Shown here piece by piece: positions 26,511-40,108 of a stretch of DNA of 52,234 nucleotides. Position 1 is the first letter of the stretch, and each line of letters begins with the position of its first letter. Under the pieces are notes generated by a model. That model saw only the letters and a program-made list of their open reading frames with translations. It did no database searches and had not been told where the DNA came from. A program made the position numbers and the translations under genes. Source of the stretch: Actinobacteria bacterium HGW-Actinobacteria-5 (lineage in GTDB: Bacteria > Actinomycetota > Actinomycetes > Propionibacteriales > Propionibacteriaceae); assembly GCA_002843035.1 (NCBI GenBank), contig PHEV01000004.1:1-52234 (forward strand). The letters run 5' to 3'.

Positions 26511-27485
26511 ATGGACGTGACCGCCGAGGTCTGGCTGGGCACGATCGCGGTTCTGGTGGTCGTGTTCGTGGTCGATCTGGTCGTGATCGGACGCCGTCCG
26601 CACGAGCCGTCGATGCGGGAGGCGGGGATCGCGATCGGCGCCTACTCGGGCCTGGCCGTGCTCTTCGGGGTGTGGGTCTGGTACGCCCACGGGGCACGCT
26701 TCGCGGGCGAGTTCTTCGCGGGTTGGCTCACCGAGTACAGCCTGAGCGTGGACAACTTGTTCATCTTCGTGCTGATCATGGCGAACCTGCGGGTACCCCG
26801 GAAGCTGCAGCAGTTCGCGCTGATGTTCGGGATCGTGCTGGCGCTCATCTTCCGCGGCATCTTCATCGCGGCTGGCGCTGCCGTGATCGAGCGCTTCAGC
26901 TGGGTGTTCTTCGTGTTCGGCGCCTTCCTGATCTACACCGCGGCGAAGCTGTACATCGACTACCGCGCCGACGACGACTCCGACGAGGCGACCGAGAACG
27001 CCGTGATGCGGTGGGTGCGGACGCGTTTCCCGGCGACGCCCGACTTCCGTGGCACGAAGCTGGTCGTTTCCGAGGACGGGCGCCGGCTGGTCACGCCGAT
27101 GTTGCTGGTTGTGGTCGCACTGGGCACCACCGACCTGCTGTTCGCACTCGACTCGATCCCCGCGATCTACGGGCTCACCCAGGAGCCTTACCTGGTGTTC
27201 ACGGCGAACGTGTTCGCGCTGATGGGGCTGCGGCAGCTCTACTTCCTGATCGGCGGGCTGCTGCAGCGGCTGGTCTACCTCTCGGTCGGGCTGGCCGTGA
27301 TCCTTGCGTTCATCGGGGTGAAGCTCGTCCTGCACGCCCTGCACGAGTACGGCTGGGACGAGGCGCTCGGGATTGACGTCGAGGTGCCGATCTGGCTGTC
27401 CCTGCTGGTCATCATCGGGACGCTCGCGGTCACGACGGTGGCCAGCCTCGTGAAGTCGCGTCGTGACCAGCGATCAGGCCAGTAG
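26511..27485 (+). CDS. TerC-family membrane protein
   Basis: A 324-residue integral membrane protein with about eight helices. The family acidic motifs occur in TEYSLSVDNLFIFVLIM and LLFALDSIPAIYG, symmetry-related sites thought to handle divalent metal. TerC/Alx proteins are implicated in tellurite resistance and manganese export; no other ter gene is nearby, so a manganese or metal-homeostasis role is more likely. The 3' end overlaps the convergent gene by 12 bases. The start ATG 26511 has no strong Shine-Dalgarno sequence. Confidence 0.92.
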   Translation: MDVTAEVWLGTIAVLVVVFVVDLVVIGRRPHEPSMREAGIAIGAYSGLAVLFGVWVWYAHGARFAGEFFAGWLTEYSLSVDNLFIFVLIMANLRVPRKLQQFALMFGIVLALIFRGIFIAAGAAVIERFSWVFFVFGAFLIYTAAKLYIDYRADDDSDEATENAVMRWVRTRFPATPDFRGTKLVVSEDGRRLVTPMLLVVVALGTTDLLFALDSIPAIYGLTQEPYLVFTANVFALMGLRQLYFLIGGLLQRLVYLSVGLAVILAFIGVKLVLHALHEYGWDEALGIDVEVPIWLSLLVIIGTLAVTTVASLVKSRRDQRSGQ

Positions 27486-28181
27486 CGCCGGCTGCAGGCC
27501 GTCCGTGCCGGACACCGCGGCGGCCGGCAGGCGCCCGCTCAGCCAGGCCCACAGGCGCGCGTCGCTGCCTGTGACCCGACGCCGGTCCTCACCGCGGCCG
27601 AGTTCCGCCGTGAGCGATTCGCCCTCAACCCGCAGCGCGGGCAGGTCGGCGTCCTGGAGCCGGTCCACCACCCAGCGCAACAGCCATGCCGCGGCGTCGG
27701 TGTCGATGGCGTCCGGGCTGTAGTCGCGGTCGAGATCGAGGTGGTGCACGCACACCTCGTGCAACCGGGACAGCGGTACGGCCGCCAGGATCAGCTTCCG
27801 TCCATGCAGGACCACGGGCGAGGTCCAGTAGGTGACCCTCTCGATGGCCGACTGGAGTGCCCCCGCGCTGGTGTCCAGGTCGATCTGGAGTTCCAGTCCG
27901 GTTCGGTCGGCGCCCGCCTCGAGGGCTGCCCTGCGCTCGGCCCGCGTGGGCTGGCGGGGCTGTGGCTGGCCAGCGGCGACCGCGTTCACGACGTCGGTCA
28001 GGTAGTCAGCGCCCCGGGCGAGGTGGGTCGCGACGTGCGCGCGGGACCATCCCGGCAGTGGGGACGGCTCGTGCCACGCGTCATCAGAGATGCCGATCGT
28101 GTAGCCGAGCAGTCGTTGGGTGGCGTCCGCCTTCCAGCGATGTACGTCCTCCACCGGAATCGACCCGGTGTACTGGCTCAT
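27474..28181 (-). CDS. Maleylpyruvate isomerase family / DinB-like mycothiol-dependent protein
   Basis: A 235-residue protein of the mycothiol-dependent maleylpyruvate isomerase (MDMPI) group. A four-helix DinB-like bundle contains the metal-ligand region [17 protein letters not shown] and the second motif [16 protein letters not shown], with a C-terminal alpha/beta domain (about 165-230). Enzymes of this fold use mycothiol, which fits an actinobacterium. The reaction here is unknown, as most members are uncharacterised detoxification proteins. It is divergent from uvrA and convergent with terC. Confidence 0.8.
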   Translation of the reverse strand: MSQYTGSIPVEDVHRWKADATQRLLGYTIGISDDAWHEPSPLPGWSRAHVATHLARGADYLTDVVNAVAAGQPQPRQPTRAERRAALEAGADRTGLELQIDLDTSAGALQSAIERVTYWTSPVVLHGRKLILAAVPLSRLHEVCVHHLDLDRDYSPDAIDTDAAAWLLRWVVDRLQDADLPALRVEGESLTAELGRGEDRRRVTGSDARLWAWLSGRLPAAAVSGTDGLQPALLA

Positions 28182-28198
28182 GGGACAAACCTACGACC

Positions 28199-28234
28199 CG
28201 CGGGCGCCCGGGACCACCCCGGGAGGGGCCCGCG
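28199..28234. other. GC-rich stem-loop in the divergent uvrA upstream region
   Basis: CGCGGGC (28199-28205) pairs with GCCCGCG (28228-28234), and inside it CCCGGG (28207-28212) can pair with CCCGGG (28218-28223). It lies between the divergent isomerase-like gene and uvrA. It could be an operator or an mRNA hairpin; it is not a recognised SOS box. Confidence 0.35.
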
Positions 28235-28260
28235 ATGGAGTGTCGGAGGCACCATCTACC

Positions 28261-31158
<2,898 letters not shown>

Positions 31159-31165
31159 GCGACCC

Positions 31166-31564
31166 TCAGCTGATCGTGAGCGTGTCACCGTTCGCGGTGA
31201 CGGTTGCCTTGGTCAGGGGCTTCGTGGCCGGACCGGTGAGCACGGACCCGTCCGCCAGCGAGAAGCTGCTGCCGTGGCGGCCGCAGACGATCGCCGCGTC
31301 AGTGACCTGCTGCACGGGCAGGTTCTGGTGTGTGCACAGGTAACTGAACGCCTCGAACGTGCCCTTGGTCGGCTGGGTCACGACGAATCGGCCGACGATC
31401 CTGCCTCCGCCGATCGGGATCTCCGACGCCGGCACCGTCGCCGGACCGGCAGACCCGGCTGCGTCCGGGCCGGCAGACCCGCACCCGCCCAGGCACAGGG
31501 TGATCGCGGCGATGCCCGCCGAGCTCAGGACGGCGCGGCGGGTGGGATGCGGGTGGGCGGTCAT
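31166..31564 (-). CDS. Rieske [2Fe-2S] lipoprotein
   Basis: A 132-residue predicted lipoprotein: RR at 9-10, hydrophobic segment 12-25, lipobox LGGC with C28, a Gly/Ser/Ala linker, then a Rieske domain with cluster ligands C77-T-H79 and C94-G-R-H97. The twin arginine ahead of the hydrophobic stretch suggests export by Tat after cluster insertion, then lipid anchoring. It would be an extracytoplasmic electron carrier; its partner is unknown, and it is not the bc1-type Rieske protein, which is larger with several TM helices. The start ATG 31564 is preceded by GGAGG on its strand. Confidence 0.85.
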   Translation of the reverse strand: MTAHPHPTRRAVLSSAGIAAITLCLGGCGSAGPDAAGSAGPATVPASEIPIGGGRIVGRFVVTQPTKGTFEAFSYLCTHQNLPVQQVTDAAIVCGRHGSSFSLADGSVLTGPATKPLTKATVTANGDTLTIS

Positions 31565-31606
31565 CGAGCCTCCTCTGTAGCACCCCACACACTAGAACCG
31601 TCCGCC

Positions 31607-31635
31607 ACTTCAGAGCTGTGCGCAGCCTGTGAAGT
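31607..31635. other. Nested stem-loop between the divergent Rieske and uvrC genes
   Basis: ACTTCA (31607-31612) pairs with TGAAGT (31630-31635), with GCTG-TGCG-CAGC nested at 31615-31626. The divergent placement suits an operator or leader structure; no known motif was recognised. Confidence 0.35.
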
Positions 31636-31745
31636 CGGTGCTCGTCGATGCAGGCGGCCCGCTCGACCAGACGGCACCTTCTCCTTCGCTGCGCCACGGG
31701 AAGCGACCGCCGCCGCGCTCCTGCGGAGTAGTCGGTGCCGATGCC

Positions 31746-31751
31746 TATGCT
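31746..31751 (+). promoter_or_regulatory. -10 box of a likely leaderless uvrC promoter
   Basis: TATGCT ends 7 bases before ATG 31759. This places the transcription start at or next to the start codon and argues against the in-frame ATGs at 31735 and 31741. Confidence 0.5.
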
Positions 31752-31758
31752 GAACGGC

Positions 31759-33720
31759 ATGGCTGATCCGGCGAGCTACCGTCCGGCACCCGGCACCATC
31801 CCGACGGGTCCCGGCGTGTACCGCTTCAGCGACCCCGACGGCCGGGTGATCTACGTGGGGAAGGCGATCAACCTCCGCCAGCGGTTGAACTCCTACTTCG
31901 CCGATCCCGCGGCGCTGCACTTCCGCACCCAGACCATGGTGCGTACGGCTGCCCGGGTCGAATGGACGCTGGTCCGCAACGAGCTCGAGGCGCTGCAACT
32001 CGAGTACACCTGGATCAAGCAGTACGAGCCCCGGTTCAACATCAAGTACCGCGACGACAAGTCCTACCCGTGGGTGGCGGTGACCTGGTCGGAGGAGTTC
32101 CCGCGCGTCTTCGTCGGCCGCGGCAGCAAGCGCAAGGGCACGCGCTACTTCGGGCCCTACGCACAGGCGTGGGCGATCCGGGACACGATCGACTCGCTGC
32201 TGCGGGTGTTCCCGATGCGCTCCTGCACGAAGGGTGTGTTCAACAGCGCGCACGCCTCCGGGCGTCCGTGCCTGATGGGCTACATCGGCAAGTGCTCGGC
32301 GCCGTGCGTGGGTCGGATCGACGCCGAGGCCCACCGCGATCTCGTTGAAGACGTGTGCGACTTCCTCGCCGGTCGCACCGCGACACTGGTCCGGCGCATC
32401 GAGTCGGAGATGCTCGTCGCGTCCTCCAACCTCGAGTTCGAACGCGCTGCGGTGCTGCGCGACCGGCTGGGCGCACTCCGCCAGGCCACCGAGCGGAACG
32501 CGATCGTGCTCGGCGACGGCACCGACGCCGACGTGGTCGCGCTGGCCGAGGATCCGCTCGAGGTGTCCGTGCAGGTATTCCACGTCCGCGACGGTCGGGT
32601 GCGCGGGGAGCGCGGCTGGGTGGCCGAGCGCAGCGACGACGCCGACACCGGAGCGTTGCTGGAGCAGTTCCTGCTGCAGCTCTACGCCGACGTCGACGCC
32701 GACGCGATCCCTCCGCAGGTGCTGCTGCCCACCCTGCCGGAGTCTGCCGACGTGCTCGCCCAGCTGCTCGGCGAGCAGCGCGACGGCCGGGTGCGGCTGA
32801 AGGTACCCCAGCGGGGCGACAAGGCCGCGCTGCTGCAGACCGCCGCCCGTAACGCAGCGGACGCTCTTGCGCTGCACAAGATCCGCCGGGCCAGTGACCT
32901 CTCCACCCGCAACCGTGCGCTGGAGGAACTGCAGGAGGCGCTCGACCTCCCCCAGGTGCCGCTGCGGATCGAGTGCTACGACATCTCCCACACCATGGGC
33001 ACGGAGGTCGTCGCCTCGATGGTCGTCTTCGAGGACGGCCTCGCCCGCAAGAGCGAGTACCGCCGCTTCGTGATCCGCACCGTCGAGGGCAGCAACGACG
33101 TAGGCGCCATGCACGAGGTGATCACCCGACGGTTCACCCGGTTGATCGAGGAGCGGAAGCGGGCCGAGGCCGACGCCGATCCGGAGTCCGGCCCGCTGCT
33201 GGTTGACCCGACCACAGGCGCGCCGCGGAAGTTCGCCTACGCCCCCTCCCTGGTCGTGGTGGACGGGGGCGCGCCCCAGGTGGCTGCGGCCGGGCGGGCG
33301 TTGGCCGAGCTGGGCATCGTGGACGTGGCGCTGTGCGGGCTGGCGAAGCGGCTGGAGGAGGTGTGGCTGCCCGGCGAGGAGTACCCGTTGATCCTGCCCC
33401 GTGCCAGCGAGGGCCTGTACCTGCTGCAGCGCGTCCGCGACGAGGCGCACCGGTTCGCGATCACCCACCACCGAAGCCGGCGCAGCGCGTCCATGGTCGA
33501 GTCGCTGCTGGACGAGGTGCCCGGCCTCGGCGAGATCCGCCGCAAGGCCCTGATCTCCTCCTTCGGGTCGCTGCGCAAGCTGCGCGCGGCGACCGCCGAA
33601 CAGATCGCGGAGGTGCCGGGCATCGGTCCGCGGACCGCCGCGGCGATCAAGGAGGCTCTCGACGGGCAGGAGGCACCGGTGGCGATCAATGTCAGCACCG
33701 GCGAGGTCCTGCAGGAGTGA
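31759..33720 (+). CDS. uvrC: Excinuclease ABC subunit C
   Basis: This 653-residue endonuclease makes both incisions in nucleotide excision repair. The GIY-YIG domain ([18 protein letters not shown], about 18-35) makes the 3' cut. A cysteine cluster (RSCTKGVF ... [16 protein letters not shown]) and a UVR domain ([19 protein letters not shown]) follow. The RNase H-like domain with [11 protein letters not shown] and VVDGGAPQ makes the 5' cut, and tandem helix-hairpin-helix motifs end the protein ([19 protein letters not shown]). The start is chosen from the -10 box position and the family N-terminus. Confidence 0.96.
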   Translation: MADPASYRPAPGTIPTGPGVYRFSDPDGRVIYVGKAINLRQRLNSYFADPAALHFRTQTMVRTAARVEWTLVRNELEALQLEYTWIKQYEPRFNIKYRDDKSYPWVAVTWSEEFPRVFVGRGSKRKGTRYFGPYAQAWAIRDTIDSLLRVFPMRSCTKGVFNSAHASGRPCLMGYIGKCSAPCVGRIDAEAHRDLVEDVCDFLAGRTATLVRRIESEMLVASSNLEFERAAVLRDRLGALRQATERNAIVLGDGTDADVVALAEDPLEVSVQVFHVRDGRVRGERGWVAERSDDADTGALLEQFLLQLYADVDADAIPPQVLLPTLPESADVLAQLLGEQRDGRVRLKVPQRGDKAALLQTAARNAADALALHKIRRASDLSTRNRALEELQEALDLPQVPLRIECYDISHTMGTEVVASMVVFEDGLARKSEYRRFVIRTVEGSNDVGAMHEVITRRFTRLIEERKRAEADADPESGPLLVDPTTGAPRKFAYAPSLVVVDGGAPQVAAAGRALAELGIVDVALCGLAKRLEEVWLPGEEYPLILPRASEGLYLLQRVRDEAHRFAITHHRSRRSASMVESLLDEVPGLGEIRRKALISSFGSLRKLRAATAEQIAEVPGIGPRTAAAIKEALDGQEAPVAINVSTGEVLQE

Positions 33721-33733
33721 GCGTCCCCCACGC

Positions 33734-33739
33734 GATAAT
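33734..33739 (+). promoter_or_regulatory. -10 box of a likely leaderless rapZ promoter
   Basis: GATAAT ends 6 bases before the rapZ ATG at 33746 and 13 bases after the uvrC stop, with no ribosome-binding site between, which suggests a separate leaderless transcript. Confidence 0.5.
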
Positions 33740-33745
33740 GACCTC

Positions 33746-34615
33746 ATGAACGACCTCGCACCCCCTGTCGAGCTGCTCGTCATCACGGGCATGTCCGGGG
33801 CAGGGCGACGCACCGCCGGGCACGCACTGGAGGACCTTGGCTGGTTCGTGGTCGACAACCTGCCGCCGAGCATGCTGCCCGAGCTGATCGACGTCAGCCG
33901 GGAACGCCAGTTCAGCCGGGTGGCGGTGCTGCTGGACGTGCGCAGCCGCTCCGACTTCCGGCGGATCCCCGCGGCGTTCACGACGCTGGGGGAGAGCGGC
34001 GTGGTGCCGCAGATCCTCTTCCTGGACGCCAGCGACGAGACGATCGTTCGCCGCCAGGAGTCCGTTCGCAGGCCCCTGCCACTGCAGGGGTCCGGGCGGT
34101 TGCTCGACGGCATCCAGAAGGAGCGCAAGATGCTCGCCGGCCTGCGGGCCAGCGCGGATCTGGTCATCGACACGACCTCGATCAACATCCATGAACTGAC
34201 CGCGCGGGTGGCCAAGGCGTTCGCGGACCCCGACGAGACCGAACTGCAGTTGACCCTGATGTCCTTCGGCTTCAAGAACGGCATCCCGATCGACGCCGAC
34301 CTCGTCCTCGACGCGCGGTTCCTGCCCAACCCGCACTGGGTGCCGGCGCTGCGGCCGCAGACCGGGCTCGCCCAGCCCGTCTCCGCCTACGTCCTCGGCC
34401 AGCCGGACGCCGGGCCCTTCCTCGAGCACGCGCTGGGCCTGATCGGACTGATCCGGCCGGGTTACGTTCGCGAGGGCAAGCGCCACGCCACCGTCGCCAT
34501 CGGCTGCACGGGCGGCAAGCACCGCTCGACCGCCCTGGTCGAGGAGCTCGCCCGGCGGCTGTCGGAGCAGGGCGTCCGCACCGAGGTCGTGCACCGGGAT
34601 CTGGGGCTGGAGTGA
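33746..34615 (+). CDS. rapZ: RapZ/YvcJ-family nucleotide-binding protein
   Basis: A 289-residue P-loop protein. The N-terminal nucleotide-binding domain has GMSGAGRRT (15-23), where the usual Walker lysine is arginine, and the C-terminal domain has the RapZ block FGFKNGIPIDADLVLDARFLPNPHWVP and GCTGGKHRSTALVEEL. In E. coli RapZ binds a small RNA that controls amino-sugar synthesis; in Gram-positives YvcJ binds nucleotides and its role is unclear. It forms the conserved trio rapZ-yvcK-whiA with the following genes. Confidence 0.93.
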   Translation: MNDLAPPVELLVITGMSGAGRRTAGHALEDLGWFVVDNLPPSMLPELIDVSRERQFSRVAVLLDVRSRSDFRRIPAAFTTLGESGVVPQILFLDASDETIVRRQESVRRPLPLQGSGRLLDGIQKERKMLAGLRASADLVIDTTSINIHELTARVAKAFADPDETELQLTLMSFGFKNGIPIDADLVLDARFLPNPHWVPALRPQTGLAQPVSAYVLGQPDAGPFLEHALGLIGLIRPGYVREGKRHATVAIGCTGGKHRSTALVEELARRLSEQGVRTEVVHRDLGLE

Positions 34616-34742
34616 GCGTCCCGCGAAGTGACTCCGGCCGGGTTGCATTGCCCCGAACGAGGTCGCGGGGGCCCCGCGGGAGCACCCCACAGGGTTCCTC
34701 TGCTGCGTCGCGTTCCCCCGAGCATCTCCGCGGGAACCCCGC

Positions 34743-35696
34743 ATGAGTGCCTTCCGCCAACCGCCCGCTGTGGTCGCCTTCGGCGGCGGCCACGGCCTCG
34801 CCGCGAGCCTGACCGCGCTGCGCCAGCTCACCCATCGGCTCACCGCGGTGGTCACCGTGGCCGACGACGGAGGGTCATCGGGCCGGCTGCGGGAGGAGTT
34901 CCCGATCCTGCCTCCCGGCGACCTGCGGATGGCCCTTGCCGCCCTGTGCGGTGACGACGAGGTGGGCCGGGCCTGGGCCGAGGTGCTGCAGTCGCGGTTC
35001 CCCGGGGACGGGCCGCTGGGCGGGCACAGCATCGGGAACCTGCTCATCGCCGGGTTGTGGCAGACCCTGGCCGATCCGGTCGCCGGGCTCGACATGGTCG
35101 CATCGATGTTGCACGTCGAGGGACGCGTGCTGCCGATGGCGGCGGTCCCGCTCGTGATCGAGGCGGACATGATCGGTGCCGACCCGGCCCGGCCCGACGA
35201 GGTCACGGTGGTGGTCGGGCAGGAGGCGGTCGCGCTCGCCACCGGCGAGATCGGCGACGTCCGGCTCACCCCGAGCGACCCGCCGGCCGTGCCCGAGGCG
35301 CTGCGGGCGATTCACGCTGCGGACTACCTCGTGCTCGGGCCCGGCTCCTGGTACTCCTCGGTGATCCCGCACGTGCTGGTGCCCGAGCTGCTCGAGGCCA
35401 TCGCGACCTCCCGGGCCCGGCGCATCCTCGCGCTGAACCTGGTGCCGACCGACGACGAGACGCCGGCGTACACCGCGGCGCGACACATCGAGGTGCTCGC
35501 AGAGCACGCTCCGCAGCTTCGGTTCGACGTGGTCGTCGCCGATCCGTCCTTCAGCAGGGGTGATCCGCACCTGTCGACCTTCGTCGAGTCGCTGGGTGCA
35601 CAGCTGGTGGTTGCGCCCGTCCGGATGCGGGACGGATCGCCCCGGCATGATCCCTACCTGCTCGCCGCGGTTTATGCCGGGATCATGGGTCTGTAG
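34743..35696 (+). CDS. yvcK: YvcK/CofD-like protein (putative gluconeogenesis/cell-wall factor)
   Basis: A 317-residue Rossmann-type protein of the CofD-like family. It starts VVAFGGGHGLAASLTALR and contains TVADDGGSSGRLREEF, GDLRMALAALC, LGGHSIGNLLIAGL and GPGSWYSSVIPHVLV. YvcK (CuvA) proteins bind UDP-sugars and are needed for growth on gluconeogenic carbon and normal cell-wall synthesis; they are distinct from the F420-biosynthetic CofD itself. A 127-base gap without a recognisable element separates it from rapZ. Confidence 0.92.
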   Translation: MSAFRQPPAVVAFGGGHGLAASLTALRQLTHRLTAVVTVADDGGSSGRLREEFPILPPGDLRMALAALCGDDEVGRAWAEVLQSRFPGDGPLGGHSIGNLLIAGLWQTLADPVAGLDMVASMLHVEGRVLPMAAVPLVIEADMIGADPARPDEVTVVVGQEAVALATGEIGDVRLTPSDPPAVPEALRAIHAADYLVLGPGSWYSSVIPHVLVPELLEAIATSRARRILALNLVPTDDETPAYTAARHIEVLAEHAPQLRFDVVVADPSFSRGDPHLSTFVESLGAQLVVAPVRMRDGSPRHDPYLLAAVYAGIMGL

Positions 35697-35744
35697 GCTA
35701 AGCGCACCCGTCATCCCCTCCAGCGAAAGGCAGCCCAGGACCAC

Positions 35745-36731
35745 ATGGCAATGACGCAGCAGGTGAAGTCGGAGCTCGCCACCCTGGAGGTGGCGAAGCC
35801 TGAGCTGCGCAAGGCCGAGGTGGCTGCCCTGCTGAGGTTCGCCAACGGCCTGCACATCGCAGGCGGGCGGATTGTGGTGGAGGCAGAGCTGGACACGGGC
35901 GCGGCGGCACGTCGGCTGCGCACGGCGATCGCCGAGTTGTTCGGGTTCACCTGCGAGTTCGTCGTGATCACCGGCAGCGGCCTGCGCCGCGGCACCCGCT
36001 ACGTCGTCCGGCTGATCCGGGACGGTGAGTCGCTGGCCCGCCAGACCGGTCTGATCGACCCGCGCGGGCGCCCCGTCCGCGGTCTGCCCGTGCAGGTCGT
36101 CAACGGTGGCCTGGACGTCTCGGTGGCGGCCTGGCGGGGTGCGTTTCTCGCCCACGGCTCGCTCACCGAGCCCGGCCGGTCGATGGCGCTGGAGGTCACC
36201 TGTCCCGGTTCGGAGGCCGCCCTGGCGCTCGTCGGCGCGGCCCGGCGGCTGGGGATCAGCGCGAAAGCGCGGGAGGTGCGTGGTATCGATCGGGTCGTGA
36301 TCCGCGACGGCGATGCGATCTCGGCGATGCTGACCCGGCTCGGAGCGCACGAGACCGTGCTCGCCTGGGAGGATCGGCGGATGCGCCGCGAGGTGCGGGC
36401 TTCGGCCAACCGGCTGGCGAATTTCGACGACGCCAACCTGCGTCGCTCGGCCCGCGCCGCCGTCGCCGCGGGCGCCCGGGTCAAGCGGGCGCTGGAGATC
36501 CTCGGCGACGATATTCCCGAGCACCTGCTCGTGGCCGGCCAGCTGCGTCTGGAACACAAGCAGGCCAGCCTGGAGGAGCTCGGCCAGCTGCACGTCCCCC
36601 CGCTGACCAAGGATGCGGTCGCCGGCCGGATCCGCCGGCTGCTGGCGACCGCGGACAAGCGCGCGGACGAGCTCGGTATCCCGAACACGGAGGCCGGGCT
36701 GACCCCGGACCTGCTAGACGACGACGCGTGA
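35745..36731 (+). CDS. whiA: WhiA transcriptional regulator
   Basis: A 328-residue DNA-binding protein with an N-terminal degenerate homing-endonuclease (LAGLIDADG-like) fold and a C-terminal helix-turn-helix (about 225-310; [24 protein letters not shown]). In Streptomyces WhiA works with WhiB to start sporulation division; in non-sporulating bacteria it affects division and chromosome segregation. The last codons (DDDA and stop) lie inside the first copy of a 78-bp direct repeat. ATG 35751 is an alternative start two codons in. Confidence 0.94.
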   Translation: MAMTQQVKSELATLEVAKPELRKAEVAALLRFANGLHIAGGRIVVEAELDTGAAARRLRTAIAELFGFTCEFVVITGSGLRRGTRYVVRLIRDGESLARQTGLIDPRGRPVRGLPVQVVNGGLDVSVAAWRGAFLAHGSLTEPGRSMALEVTCPGSEAALALVGAARRLGISAKAREVRGIDRVVIRDGDAISAMLTRLGAHETVLAWEDRRMRREVRASANRLANFDDANLRRSARAAVAAGARVKRALEILGDDIPEHLLVAGQLRLEHKQASLEELGQLHVPPLTKDAVAGRIRRLLATADKRADELGIPNTEAGLTPDLLDDDA

Positions 36732-36871
36732 ACGGCGTCAGCCGGTCCAGCGGAGGAGTCTCGAAAGGCAGCGCGTGAGCGGTGTTCTTGAACAGACGAC
36801 GACGCGTGAAGGGCGTCAGCCGGTTCAGCGGAGGAGTGTTGAAAGGCGGCGCGTGAGCGGTGTTCTTGAAC
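36716..36871 (+). repeat. Two tandem copies of a 78-bp unit spanning the whiA 3' end
   Basis: Copy 1 is 36716-36793 and copy 2 is 36794-36871, differing at five positions (73/78 identical). Copy 1 includes the last whiA codons and stop; copy 2 therefore carries a non-functional echo of the whiA end. Each copy ends in TGTTCTTGAAC. Together with the following base or bases these form palindromes, the longest being GTGTTCTTGAACAC at 36860-36873. Confidence 0.9.
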
Positions 36872-36958
36872 ACAGGATCGAGGCGGGTCACGGAGCAAAA
36901 TTCCGGATCGGAGGCTGCGGCAACCGGGCGCATCGCAAACCGCTAGGGTGGAACCTGA

Positions 36959-38023
<1,065 letters not shown>

Positions 38024-38031
38024 TGAACCAT

Positions 38032-38064
38032 GACGGGTCGGTCCGCACTGCGGGCCGGCCCGTC
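38032..38064 (+). terminator. Hairpin between gap and pgk (terminator or attenuator)
   Basis: A 15-bp stem with two G-T pairs (38032-38046 with 38050-38064) and a 3-base loop starts 8 bases after the gap stop and is followed by TCTTCAT. It may uncouple gap from pgk-tpiA levels. Confidence 0.65.
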
Positions 38065-38096
38065 TCTTCATGTGACAACGGCAAGAAAGGCAAGAG

Positions 38097-39305
38097 GTGA
38101 AATCAGTCAAGGACCTCGGTGACCTGAAGGGCAAGCGCGTCCTGATCCGCTGCGACTTCAACGTCCCGCTGGACGGGGACACCATCACCGACGATGGTCG
38201 GATCCGGGCGGCGCTGCCGACCCTGACCCTGCTCAAGGACGCCGGCGCGAAGGTGGTCGTGATGGCCCACCTGGGCCGGCCCAAGGGTGAGGTCAACCCC
38301 AAGTACTCGCTCGCCCCGGTCGCGAAGCGGCTCGGCGAGCTGATCGGCGCCGACGTCACGCTGGCCGGCGACGTGGTTGGCGAGAGTGCCGCCGCGGCTG
38401 TCGCAGGGCTGGCCGAGGGCGGGATCGTCCTGCTGGAGAACGTGCGCTACGAGCCGGCCGAGGAATCCAAGGTTGACGCCGAGCGCGAGGCGCTCGCTGC
38501 CAAGTACGCCGCTCTGGGCGATGTGTTCGTCTCCGACGGCTTCGGCGTGGTGCACCGCAAGCAGGCCTCCGTCTACGACGTGGCCAGGATGCTGCCGAAT
38601 GCGGCCGGCTTCCTGGTGGCGAAGGAGGTCGAGGTGCTCAAGAAGCTCACCGAGCATCCCGCCAGCCCCTACGTCGTCGTGCTCGGTGGCGCCAAGGTTG
38701 CCGACAAGCTGGCCGTGATCGACAACCTGCTGAAGGTCGCCGACACCCTGATCATCGGCGGCGGCATGGCCTACACCTTCCTGAAGGCGAAGGGCTACGA
38801 GATTGGCAACTCGCTGCTGGACGCGGAAAAGGTCGATACCTGCGCCGGGTACCTCGAGCAGGCCGCAGCCACGGGCAAGCAGATCCTGCTTCCGGTCGAC
38901 GTCCGGGTGGCCACCGGGATGGACTTCGCTGCCCGCACCGTGAACGGCCCGGTCACAGAGGTGGCCGCGGACGCTATCCCGTCCGACCAGATGGGGCTGG
39001 ATATCGGTCCGCAGACAGAGGTGCTGTTCGCCGAGGCGGTCCTTGGCGCCAGGACGGTGTTCTGGAACGGCCCGGTGGGCGTCTCCGAGATCTCGGAGCT
39101 GGCTCAGGGCACGGCGACGATCGCGAAGGCGCTGGCAGACACGGCGGCCTTCACCGTGGTCGGCGGTGGCGATTCCGCCGCAGCCGTCCGCAACCTCGGC
39201 TTCAGCGACGACGCCTTCGGTCACATCTCGACCGGCGGCGGCGCGTCCCTGGAGTACCTGGAGGGCAAGGTGCTACCCGGGCTCGCAGTACTGGAAGGGG
39301 AGTGA
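38097..39305 (+). CDS. pgk: Phosphoglycerate kinase
   Basis: This 402-residue enzyme transfers phosphate from 1,3-bisphosphoglycerate to ADP. It shows [13 protein letters not shown] near the N-terminus, HLGRPKGE, the hinge and nucleotide-binding part [11 protein letters not shown], and the C-terminal GGGDSAAAV with [16 protein letters not shown]. The GTG start follows AAGAGG closely. Its stop is 1 base from the tpiA start, so the two are co-translated. Confidence 0.97.
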   Translation: MKSVKDLGDLKGKRVLIRCDFNVPLDGDTITDDGRIRAALPTLTLLKDAGAKVVVMAHLGRPKGEVNPKYSLAPVAKRLGELIGADVTLAGDVVGESAAAAVAGLAEGGIVLLENVRYEPAEESKVDAEREALAAKYAALGDVFVSDGFGVVHRKQASVYDVARMLPNAAGFLVAKEVEVLKKLTEHPASPYVVVLGGAKVADKLAVIDNLLKVADTLIIGGGMAYTFLKAKGYEIGNSLLDAEKVDTCAGYLEQAAATGKQILLPVDVRVATGMDFAARTVNGPVTEVAADAIPSDQMGLDIGPQTEVLFAEAVLGARTVFWNGPVGVSEISELAQGTATIAKALADTAAFTVVGGGDSAAAVRNLGFSDDAFGHISTGGGASLEYLEGKVLPGLAVLEGE

Positions 39306-39306
39306 C

Positions 39307-40092
39307 ATGGCGCGTACGCCATTGATGGCTGGCAACTGGAAGATGAACCTCAACCACGTCGAGGCCACCGGTCTGGTGCAGAAGCTGGCCTGGACGCTGA
39401 CCGATGCGAAGTACGTCGCCGAAAAGTCGGAGGCGGCGGTGATCGTGCCGTTCACGGACATCCGGACGGTGCAGACCCTGGTCGAGGGTGACAAGCTGCC
39501 GCTGAAGTTCGGGGCGCAGGATGTCTCCGAGCACGCCTCCGGCGCGTACACCGGCGAGATCTCCGCGGACATGCTGGCGAAGCTGAACTGCAGCTACGTG
39601 GTGGTCGGGCACTCCGAGCGCCGCCAGTACCACGGCGAGACCGACGCCCTGATCGGCGCCAAGGCCAAGGCGGTCTTCGAGGCCGGAATGACCCCGATCA
39701 TCTGCTGCGGCGAGCTGCTGGAGATCCGCAAGCAGGGGACCCACGTCGAGCACGTGCTCAGCCAGCTCGAGGACTGCCTCGCGCCGCTGACCGCGGAGCA
39801 GGTCGGTGCGTCCGTGATCGCCTACGAGCCGGTCTGGGCGATCGGCACCGGCGAAGTAGCCACTCCCGAGGACGCCCAGGAGGTGTGCGGAGCGATCCGG
39901 GGATACGTCACCGAGACCTTCGGTGCGGCGGAGGGCGAGTCCGTGCGGATCCAGTACGGCGGCTCGGTCAAGGCGAACAACGTCGCCGAGATCATGGCGC
40001 AGCCCGACGTGGACGGCGCTCTGGTCGGCGGGGCGAGCCTGAATCCCGAAGAGTTCGCCAAGATCGTCATGTTCTACTCCGTGGCGGTCTGA
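39307..40092 (+). CDS. tpiA: Triosephosphate isomerase
   Basis: This 261-residue TIM-barrel enzyme interconverts dihydroxyacetone phosphate and glyceraldehyde 3-phosphate. It has the substrate-binding AGNWKMN with its lysine, the electrophilic histidine in [10 protein letters not shown], the catalytic glutamate in [11 protein letters not shown], and the phosphate loops [11 protein letters not shown] and LVGGASL. The start ATG lies two bases after the pgk stop and is served by GGGGAG in the pgk end. Confidence 0.97.
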   Translation: MARTPLMAGNWKMNLNHVEATGLVQKLAWTLTDAKYVAEKSEAAVIVPFTDIRTVQTLVEGDKLPLKFGAQDVSEHASGAYTGEISADMLAKLNCSYVVVGHSERRQYHGETDALIGAKAKAVFEAGMTPIICCGELLEIRKQGTHVEHVLSQLEDCLAPLTAEQVGASVIAYEPVWAIGTGEVATPEDAQEVCGAIRGYVTETFGAAEGESVRIQYGGSVKANNVAEIMAQPDVDGALVGGASLNPEEFAKIVMFYSVAV

Positions 40093-40108
40093 CAACGGAC
40101 GAGTTCGT

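Noticed and set aside
36860-36873. GTGTTCTTGAACAC as an SOS box
   Set aside because: The half-sites are in the order GTTC...GAAC with a 2-base centre, opposite to the GAAC...GTTC arrangement of LexA boxes.
36481-36933. Minus-strand open frame across the 78-bp repeats encoding two copies of a short peptide
   Set aside because: The peptide repeat simply reflects the DNA duplication. The frame has no ribosome-binding site and overlaps whiA.
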